64,000 bases of DNA. Origin: Colocasia esculenta. Lineage: Eukaryota; Streptophyta; Magnoliopsida; Alismatales; Araceae. The DNA is taken from assembly GCA_014218235.1 (NCBI GenBank), contig CM024753.1, positions 174,692,348-174,756,347 of the forward strand, written 5' to 3'. Positions 56,301 through 64,000 of the stretch are shown piece by piece. The notes beneath the pieces were generated by a model, which was not told the DNA's origin, searched no databases, and was given only the letters and a program-made list of their open reading frames with translations. Position numbers and translations under genes: made by a program. Every line of letters starts with the position of its first letter. Within the stretch, counting starts at the first letter, position 1.

Positions 56301-57532
56301 TTCAACGATGCTATGAGCAGCCAGCTGCAGACAGCTTTTCGACATTGCCCCATGAATCTATTTCTTTACTTCTTAACCAACAACAACACACATGATACCT
56401 GGATCTGGCGTCCCACCCAGAATGGCAAGTTCTCTACCAGATCTGTTAGAACCATCCTCACATCTGAAGCTGAGCCCCATTGGGCTGTCCTCTGGGCCCC
56501 GTACATTCCCCTGAAGTGGTCTGTTCTGGTCTGGAGAATTCTCCGTGATATTTTACCTGTTGATGGGACTGTGAAAGAGAAGGGAGTACCACTTGTATCC
56601 AAATGTTCATGTTGTCTAAATCCTCAAGAGGAGACTACCCTCTACTTATTCTTCACATGTAACACAGCTTCCCAGATCTGGTCCGCCATGTCACACCTCC
56701 TGCACTTCAGCAACACCAACAAGGCAAAGGCGGCTGACTGCATCACAGCTTACTTAACTCGCCGGGAACCTGATGCCGTTGCTGCCCGCCTAACTCGCTG
56801 CACTTTCATGGCCATCCTATGGGAAATCTGGTGCAGCCGCAACAAGGCCAGACTACAAGATCAACCGATGGCGACCAGACATATCACCAATCGTAGCATG
56901 CTTGCAGTCGGGCAATCTGCACCGCACACAAGTTCCAGAAGATCCCGCAGGAATGGGCAGCTGCTCTGGGTCAAGGTATCACTGACAAGGATAAACTCCA
57001 AGCCAGAACTCCGAGGGTGGTGCGCTGGTCCACCCCACCTTCAGGGAGACTCAAACTGAATGTCGACGGAGCATTTAGACCGGCGTCGGGAGAAGCTGGA
57101 GGCGGTGGCATTATTCGCGACCAGAATGGTACCTTGTGTTGTGCTTTTGCACAGACCTACCATGGTCTAAGCTCCAGTCTGGCAGCTGAAGCCTTGGCCT
57201 TGAGGGATGGCATTGCCATGTGCTGCAGAACAGGTATTTCTGATGTGATGATTGAGACCGACTCCCAGAACCTCCTTCAGATCATGACAGTCCAGCAGAT
57301 GCACCAGTGGGACATTGCTTGTATTCTGCAAGATATTGCATTAAAAACCCAAAATATGCAAGCCACAATCACGTATACTCCCCGGGAAGCCAACAAAGTA
57401 GCGGACAACTTAGCAACTTTCGGTCTGTCTTGTTCCTCATTAGTCATGTGGAATCTTTGGGGCGATCTGCCCTCTGTTGTCATGGATCTATACCACCAAG
57501 ATAAGGTGGGGGATCCTTCTATTAGGCCTTAG
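53399..57532 (+). pseudogene. ORF2 of the LINE: endonuclease, reverse transcriptase, RNase H
   Basis: The endonuclease begins LIWNIR near 53405, is broken by frame changes, and continues GDFNAYLSPNEKKGG (near 53790) and CSDHCPLLI (near 54045). The reverse transcriptase is one frame from 53763 except for TGA at 55155: DGFSGHFFQACW, LITLIPKVDSPKACSDYRPI, LDMAKAYDRLE, then SRGVRQGDPVAPALFILAEE and the catalytic LLFADDTLIF near 55440. A zinc-binding region (KCSCCLNPQEETTLYLFF) precedes a frame change near 57010. RNase H reads LKLNVDGAFRPASGEAGGGG, ETDSQNLLQIM and YTPREANKVADNLA, ending at 57532. The endonuclease would nick target DNA and the reverse transcriptase copies from the nick. Confidence 0.92.
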
Positions 57533-57662
57533 GCCACCTTTGTACCTCCTTATATTATAAATGAAATACCAACCTGGCCACCTGGGGATGGTAGTGACAT
57601 CCTCACATGACTGGTGAGGCTGCCCCTACCTACCTCCTTGGTCTGGCTTTATTAAAAAAAAA
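57533..57662 (+). other. LINE 3' UTR and A tail
   Basis: A short 3' UTR ending in tttattaaaaaaaaaa. The older LINE relic at 11041-11668 ends in a similar way. Confidence 0.8.
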
Positions 57663-57957
57663 AATGCTAAATCAAATGTATTTCATTGGTAATTCCACTA
57701 ATGTCTATTACAACTACTAATTTAGAGCCATTAGATAGGGCCTAATGACATCATTATAATGAATGGAAAGAAGGAAACTAAACTAAGACACTAATATGAT
57801 GCTAGTATGCGAGGGTACTCTTGGATCACTCCTGGTCATCCCCATCCTCATGTGTGTATGTATCATCTTCAGTCTTACCTGAGAAACACATATCAAATAG
57901 TGTAGGGTGAGTGATAATGCCCAGTAGGACTTAAATCTCATGATCATACATACTTTA

Positions 57958-60135
57958 TGTAATGTCACACGTTTTTCGGATCCTTACGGATCCTTTGTTT
58001 GGTGGTTGAGGTGGCCAGTGTGTGGCCAATGTGGCGTGTTTTAGGTGTGTGTGTAGGTTTGGGGTGTTTTTGGGCTGGTAGGCTGGGCCACAACACCAGC
58101 CTGTTCACTGTCTGTGAACGCGACAGTGAGAAACATCGCGATCTGAACGCGACGGTCCTGCGTGTCGCGCGTTGGGCGGCATGCAGACGTCAGCTTTGAG
58201 AAGGCGACGCCCTGAACCGTCGCGTTCAGGTCGCGACGAAGGGATACTCTCGTTCCTAACCGCTTTGCGTTTTTATGTTGTCTTGGCCAAGCAGAGCTGC
58301 AACCAGTTCTGCTCGGCCAGGAGAAAGAACTGCGGCGATTTGGCGGGTTGAATGTGTTTTTGGCGTGTTCTCGCTGTGAGGACCTTGCGTGGAGCAGGGG
58401 AAACACTGGGTATTCGTTGTTCTTTGCGAAGGTAGGGGAATTCTACCCGTTTTACACAATGGGATTGCATGATTTGCATGTTTGGATGGTTACTTGGCTT
58501 TAAAAACATTAGATATCATGATAGGGCATTCATTAAAGCATGAAAATTGAGAATTTAATGTGGTTTGTGTGGTATGGGGTGGTAATCCGGAATGAGCAAT
58601 CCAGATTAGGGTTTTTGCCTGTAAAGGCGACAGAGCCCCCTGTCGCGTTTAGAATGCGACAAGCCGACTAGTCACGTTCAGGTTATGAACGCGACATATC
58701 GTTGTGTCACGTTCTGAAGGCGACACTGCCCCATGTCTCTACCTCAGCCGAGAGGTCATGTTGTGCATGGTTTAAACGACAAAATTATCCGATTATCGAT
58801 ATTTTATGTGTATGGCCAGTATAAGCGGTGCATTGGCACCTGTAACGCTCTGTGAGCATGTTGTTTACAAGGCTCACATGTTGTTTACGAGGCTAGCAAG
58901 TGGTTCATGTGATTGGCGTGGTGTCCACGCGGTTAGTGTACTGTGTTCACGTGGTTGACGTAAGATTTCACATGGGTCGTGCGGTGTGCATATGGTTTGT
59001 ATGTGCGTGGCGAGTAGTACGACGCCTACCGTGGTTACCTCTTCAGTTGGGTGTCCCAGGTTCTGTGTGAGCCAGGCTTTGTGCTCGGGGCTTGTCCTGG
59101 TACTTGTGTACCATCGAGGTCTATGCCGTCTGTCCTGGACACCCTCACTTCGTTGCTTGAGTTGTACGTCCGGCTGAGAGAAAGACGACAGTGGGGTAGC
59201 GACTTGTGTGAGTTTGTTGTTTGTCGCTTGTAGCGCGCTCGTGGTTGGGGGTACGGACACCAGTAGACGTACTGGGCCCCAGCTAGTCCTGTTTCCAGTG
59301 CCTCACTCTAGGGAGCTCAGGCCAGAGTCTCTATAGGTGCCAGGCATGGGCCTGTGACAGTGTAGCCCGCGAGTGTGGTGTTAGCTGGTCTCCACGGTTG
59401 TTTGGCTTATTCTAGTGGAGCGGCAGCTGGACCTTTCGTCCGTGGCTGCGAGGCTGAGAGGTAGACCTGTGTGGTTTGTCTGAGTCAGTTGCTGGTGTCG
59501 CGAACTAGTCTACGTGGCTCGAGTGTGGCGGACCCTACTTTAGCACGTACACCGAGTTGTGGTTTTGTCGTTTATTTATTAAGTTGGTTTATGTTGATAG
59601 TAATTGGTAAGTGAAATCTACAGCTTTAATATCCTGTTTAGTTGTGCTATAAATTGCTAGCGTAGCTTCCTGCTTTCGTACTTGTGTTTGGTTTGCTTGA
59701 TTTTTGGGGGAGTTTCCCTACTGAGCCAGTGACTTGCAAGGCTTACCCCTACTCCCTACAAGTGAAGGAGAGCAGGAGGTTTCTCTACTGTCTTCCAGTT
59801 CAGAGCCGCATCGCAGCGGAGTTGGGCCGACGCCTCCAGCAGTGTAGTTCTTTTTCCAGTGTACCTCGGGGTATGCCTCAGGCTCTTGTACCTTACTTGA
59901 CTTTTGTTGAAATTTGGCTATGTAAATCCAATATAAATATGTGTGGCATTGTGAATCATATATATATATTGTGAATCATATATATAATATATATATATAT
60001 ATATCAGTGTGTTCCTTTGTATTTTCATGGACATATGTGTGATATCCCTTGTGAGGCTACGACTCATTCGCGGGAGACGGAGTCGGGTCAAGCTCGTTAC
60101 CGGGTTAACGGGTTTGAACGACGTGGTCTGTCACA
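57958..60135 (+). mobile_element. Solo gypsy LTR-G (2,178 bp) with TSD cttta
   Basis: It begins tgtaatgtcacacg and ends ggtctgtcaca; cttta flanks it on both sides (57953-57957 and 60136-60140). Removing it restores an order that matches LTR-I across the site. The 3' portion (tttccctactgagccagtga, tacaagtgaaggagag) is related to the gypsy-D LTR. It contains gcgacag/tcgcgtt motifs, TATAAATT at 59648-59655 and an (AT)n tract at about 59958-60003. No internal region remains. Confidence 0.87.
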
Positions 60136-60411
60136 CTTTAAATGATTAATGTATTAAGGAGCAGAGTAATAATTGATAGAGAGAGAGAGTATAAGTAATG
60201 TCGAGCAAGTAATAGCACAAACATGATTTCAAATAGCATAACTGTCAAGTATAACACAGAGAGCAGGATGGCCATAGCACAAATAGCACAATATGATAGC
60301 ACAACAAATCAAGTATAGTATAGCACTTTGATTGCCATTATATAGTCGAGATAGATAACACTCGAGTGTAATGCCAAACACTCTGGTCAATTAACTCCCA
60401 CGGGCACTAAC

Positions 60412-61276
60412 TTATGATCAGTCCATCTCCATATAATTTTATTTAATTATATATAATTTTGGTGATTAACAAAACCTTAACAAATATTTTCTAATAATCT
60501 TTTATGAAGTTCATCAACAAGAAATAATCCAAGAAAAATCTACAATTAATTCTTACACACTGTTGATTAAAGTGCAGAGCATGCATTTCTTCTAAGTCCA
60601 CATTGATTTCCTTTATAAAATAACGATTTGAAACATCGATTTCAGCCTCACAACGATTTCATAAGTGAAACATCGATTTTGACCTCACAACGATTTCATA
60701 AGAGAAACATCGATTTCGGCCTCACAACGATTTCTTAAGTGAAACATCGATTTCGACCTCACAACGATTTCATAAGTAAAACATCGATTTCGACCTCACA
60801 ATGATTTCTTAAGTGAAACATCGATTTCGGCCTCACAACGATTTCATAAGTAAAACATCGATTTCGGCCTCACCACGATTTCATAAGTGAAACATCGATT
60901 TCAGTCTCACATCGATTTCCTTATTGAAACATCAATTTCGGTCTCATAATGATTCGATAAATGAAACAACAATTTGATAGTCATAGCGATTTGCTCTCAC
61001 TTAAAGAACGATTTGCCTATCTATACAACGATTTGCTTGTACATCGATTTACTTATATCTGTACAACGATTTGCTTGTACATCGATTTGCTTATATCTGT
61101 ACAACAATTTGTGTTCACAACGATTTGGTTCTACTTAAACATCGATTTGCTTATATCTGTACAATGATTTGTGTTCACAACGATTTGGTTCTACTTAAAC
61201 AACGATTTGCTTATATCTGTACAACGATTTGCTTATCTGTACAACAATTTGCTTGTACATCTATTTGCTTATATCT
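60412..61276 (+). repeat. Copia LTR-H fragment with tandem repeats
   Basis: It opens ttatgatcagtccatctcca, the same wording as the copia-B LTR start (tgatgatcagtctgtcccca) with the TG changed to TT, and continues ttggtgattaacaaaacc. At 60610-61270 it holds units of about 38 bp (cacaacgatttcataagtga plus aacatcgatttcggcct) and then shorter acgatttgct units. It is cut at 61277 by LTR-I; the remainder is not in the window. Confidence 0.78.
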
Positions 61277-64000
61277 TGTCACGCCCCTCCAATTTAGCAG
61301 CGGAATAAATCGGAGGAAAATGTGAACAACGAGTATGGTAACGTAAATTGCGCATACAGACGCAAACATCAGAGCATCTAATGAACAATATTTGAAATAA
61401 ACTCTTGATTTCATTATAAAAACACTAAGACTATTACAACCCCTAATTCGGAGCCAATATATAGGGCTCATTGACATCATTACATTGAAAAGAAATCTAA
61501 AGAAATAACTACTAGACTCCATGGTGCTAGGATAACTTCGTCATTTGACTCCAGATCACTCATCACTCTGGTCCCGTCCCATTGGTGTGTGTAACGTCAT
61601 TGTCCGACTCACCTGAGACACAATAACAAATAACGAAGGGTGAGCGATAACGCCCAGTAAGACTTAAATCTCAATAGTCAAGCAGGCTTTAAATGATTAA
61701 TGCTTTAAATGGCAGAGTAACTAACGATAGAGAGAGTCATGTAATGTCGAGAAAGTAATAGCACAAGTAACATGGTTCAGATAGCAGATGAATCAAGTAT
61801 AGCATGATGATTAAATTCAAGTCACGATAGAAACGATAACAACAATAGCAAGTAACGACATTGTCGAGTAATAGCAAGCGACATGTATAGCAAGGCGAGA
61901 TAGTAGATGGTCATGTGAAGAGTAAATTGCACTTTGATTGATTTTCATCAATCGAGATAGTATAGCACTTTTGATTAACTTTCGTCAATAGAAATAGTAA
62001 TGGCACTTTGGTTATCCGTAGATAGTCGAGAGATAGCATAGCACTTTTATTGTCAATAGACAACGAGAGAGTATAGCACCTTGAATGCGATCAAGTCACG
62101 ATAGAACGCAGCAACTCAAGATGGCAAGTATTGAGTAGAGCAAGTAGAGAGTACGACAGTAGTCGCTAAATAACATAAAAGTAGCAGTTCAGTTACAGTC
62201 AGTGGCAGTACAGTAACAGTGCAGTACGTCTGAATCAACAGACTAACAGTAATAGTATAACAGTCAGATGTCTAGCTAATTCAGAACAGTCAGTCAGAAC
62301 CGGTGTAAATGCAGACACCGTCTATAGCCCCTGTAGGTATTTTCGGGTGGCTCTCTGCCCCCAGGACTAGATTGGAGCCCTTTGGACACTCTCCATGCCC
62401 TACACAATATGCATTCAAGTTAGTAGAGTCACAAGACCCATTTTAGCGCTAGACAGTCATGAACAGTTCAAAATAGTAGGAGCCACACAGCTCAAAGGGT
62501 ACCAAGAGAGTACTAGATGAATAGATGAGAGAGACAAGATAGTAGAGTGAACGTGAATATATGAGCGAGTAGAATATAGATGAGATCTTATAGTCATTGC
62601 ACATGAAACGTCGAGTAACGAGCGATAGTAACAGTTGCACAACACGCGCGTACGGCGTTGGCAGTTAGGAGGAATACACAACCCTTTCGCTGGCCTCGTT
62701 ATGCACAGGTCCAAAGGTCCAGCGTGATTCAAGATAAGAGCGAGAGCAACTAAGGCCGTTTGAATCTTGCTGATCCCTAGAGTGTATCATAGGTGTTAGG
62801 GTACAACCGGCTCGTCGACCATGTGGGAATCCATGGACAGAGGAGACTTACGGAGGCCTTGAACAAAGACTCACTAGTCCGGCAGAAGGAATATCCGACG
62901 GAGAGTTCGTCCAAGTCAAGAGAGAGTGTGTATGTGGAAACAAGTGCCCGACGTTCTAGAGGAATTCTAGAACAGTGGAGCGTCGGTAATGGCATTCCCA
63001 AAACAACGCGTGAAACGATAGACAAGTCTATTAAAAATAGGGCAATTAATATATATAATTGAAATAAATTTGCTAGATGTACATGTGACAACTTTCATGC
63101 CAAGTTAAGCCATATTGGATGGTTCAAGTGAGTGCAAGTGTAAAAGAAAATCATGGGCAAGATAGATCATGTGATTAACTTGAATTAATTAAAATATATT
63201 CAATAATTACAACTTCGTTTTTCTGTGTACATGACAGTTAATAAGACATGGGGGTAACTGTATAACAATAGATCTTGCAAAAAGGTGTGTTTTTATGCAA
63301 AAAGCTGAGATCGCGACGCACCCTTGTAAGGGTCGCGACGGGATCGGGTATAAACGCGACAGGGGCTTGTAAGGGTCGCGACGGGCTTGTCTGAACCGGC
63401 AGGCAGATCGTGACAGGTTCTTATGAGGATCGCGACGGGTCGTTCGGTCAGGCGGCCAGAACGCGACAGGGTTCCCTGTCGCGATCAAATCGCGACAGAT
63501 GTCTGTGTCGCGATGGCCCTGAGAATGCGGCCTATCGGGCCGTCGCATTCTATGGTACTTCACCCGAGTTCGAGTGAGAAAAGGACTAAGCCTCGGATTG
63601 CGGGCCAACTTGCTATAGTTTGACACATGGTGCTTTAAAAATTAAGAACAAATTGTACAGTGCATGAAAAATCTCGAAACCAGTTCTACACAGATCTAGA
63701 CATGTAAGAGTGGTCCTATAAAATTGGAATTAGAAAATAGACAGGGTTTCGGCATGGTTTAATCAGGTTACTTCATAGAGATCATGGAACAGTGCACAAT
63801 TGGAGTAAAATAATTAATTCGCGAAGTAAGGTGGATAGAAATTAGGGCTTTTAGGGGCAAAAGATCCCTAATAGCCATCAGTATCTTCAGTAAAATTTTT
63901 GTAGCATGAAGTCAAGTGTACATGGAGAACAAGACTTAATAAGGGGGTTCAGGGACATACTAGTTGTAGAACATGAAAAATCAAGGAGAAAATATTGGCT
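61277..64000 (-). mobile_element. LTR-I: minus-strand gypsy-type LTR, runs off the window
   Basis: Plus-strand start tgtcacgcccctcc at 61277 is an LTR end in reverse. The first 700 bp align with the LTR-E pieces. Further right are repeated 'atagcac' and 'gtcgagatag' motifs (61750-62160) and a cluster of tcgcgac motifs at 63310-63510. The short ORFs have no recognisable domains. The other LTR end lies beyond 64000, so I cannot say whether it is a solo LTR or part of a full element. Confidence 0.65.

Larger units (their letters stand above)
51602..57662 (+). mobile_element. L1-type LINE, near full length (6.06 kb)
   Basis: ORF1 with a zinc knuckle and ORF2 with endonuclease, reverse transcriptase and RNase H are followed by a short 3' UTR and an A tail (57653-57662). 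Flanks aatactaaatcacat (51587-51601) and aatgctaaatcaaat (57663-57677) look like a 15-bp target duplication with two mismatches. Both ORFs carry stops and frameshifts, so it is no longer active. Confidence 0.88.
51500..60411 (-). mobile_element. LTR-E: minus-strand gypsy-type LTR split by a LINE and a solo LTR
   Basis: It starts (plus strand) tgtcacgccccaacg at 51500, the reverse complement of an LTR end. Pieces are 51500-51601, 57663-57957 and 60136-60411. They align in order with LTR-I: cagtaggacttaaatctca near 57931 against cagtaagacttaaatctca near 61657, and tttaaatgattaatg plus gtcgagcaagtaatagcaca on both. It interrupts copia-C gag. The right end is lost where copia LTR-H begins at 60412. 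Confidence 0.7.

Noticed and set aside
61277..64000. Calling LTR-I a solo LTR
   Set aside because: Only one end is in the window; the element may continue beyond 64000.

Overview
The window is nuclear DNA from a flowering plant with a large, repeat-rich genome. Nearly everything here is transposable-element sequence: plant-type Ty3/gypsy elements (Tat and Tekay/Del-like lineages), Ty1/copia elements (SIRE/Maximus-like), an L1-type LINE with an RNase H domain, small hAT-like MITEs, and a Mutator-type transposase remnant. I cannot name the species, and I could not settle monocot versus dicot. The only candidate host gene is one short exon on the minus strand near 20.5 kb. I saw no rRNA, tRNA or CRISPR.

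Layout. 1-191 is a fragment of a gypsy LTR that repeats 49088-49278 without visible change; it is followed by a 100-N assembly gap. 292-10433 is the 3' part of a Tat-lineage element: broken RNase H/integrase, a tandem double-hairpin array, a seven-exon gene on the opposite strand (3535-8167), a hairpin plus polypurine tract, and a 2.1 kb LTR. 10434-11668 holds an old LTR end and a LINE RNase H relic. 12457-15398 is a solo LTR with a perfect 5-bp target duplication, packed with tandem and palindromic repeats. 15.6-20.3 kb holds two diverged direct repeats flanking a roughly 2 kb inverted-repeat structure, plus a MITE. 20519-20609 is the candidate host exon. 22123-22560 is a MURA relic.

From 22978 to the end is one nested stack. 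Copia-A (minus strand) was split by the 13.7 kb copia-B (25925-39626, TSD gttct). Copia-C begins at 40235, and its 5' LTR was split by gypsy-D (41864-50624, TSD ctatc), which itself took a MITE at 44691. Copia-C's gag is cut at 51500 by a minus-strand gypsy LTR (E), which was hit by a LINE (51602-57662) and by a solo gypsy LTR G (57958-60135, TSD cttta). A copia LTR fragment (H) and another E-type LTR (I) finish the window.

The most interesting item is the antisense gene in the Tat element. Its first exon resembles the plant mobile domain. It is followed by six short GT-AG introns; the first five are all phase 1, so exons 2-5 are each a multiple of three and read through in frame. The last exon encodes a coiled coil. 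Plant mobile domain proteins act in transposon silencing in hosts, so a retrotransposon carrying one antisense, with introns preserved, deserves checking. A second strong signal is that the stop codons I located along gypsy-D are TAG or TGA at Gln/Trp codons and none is TAA, with two integrase catalytic positions also changed by G-to-A. This is the mark of methyl-cytosine decay.
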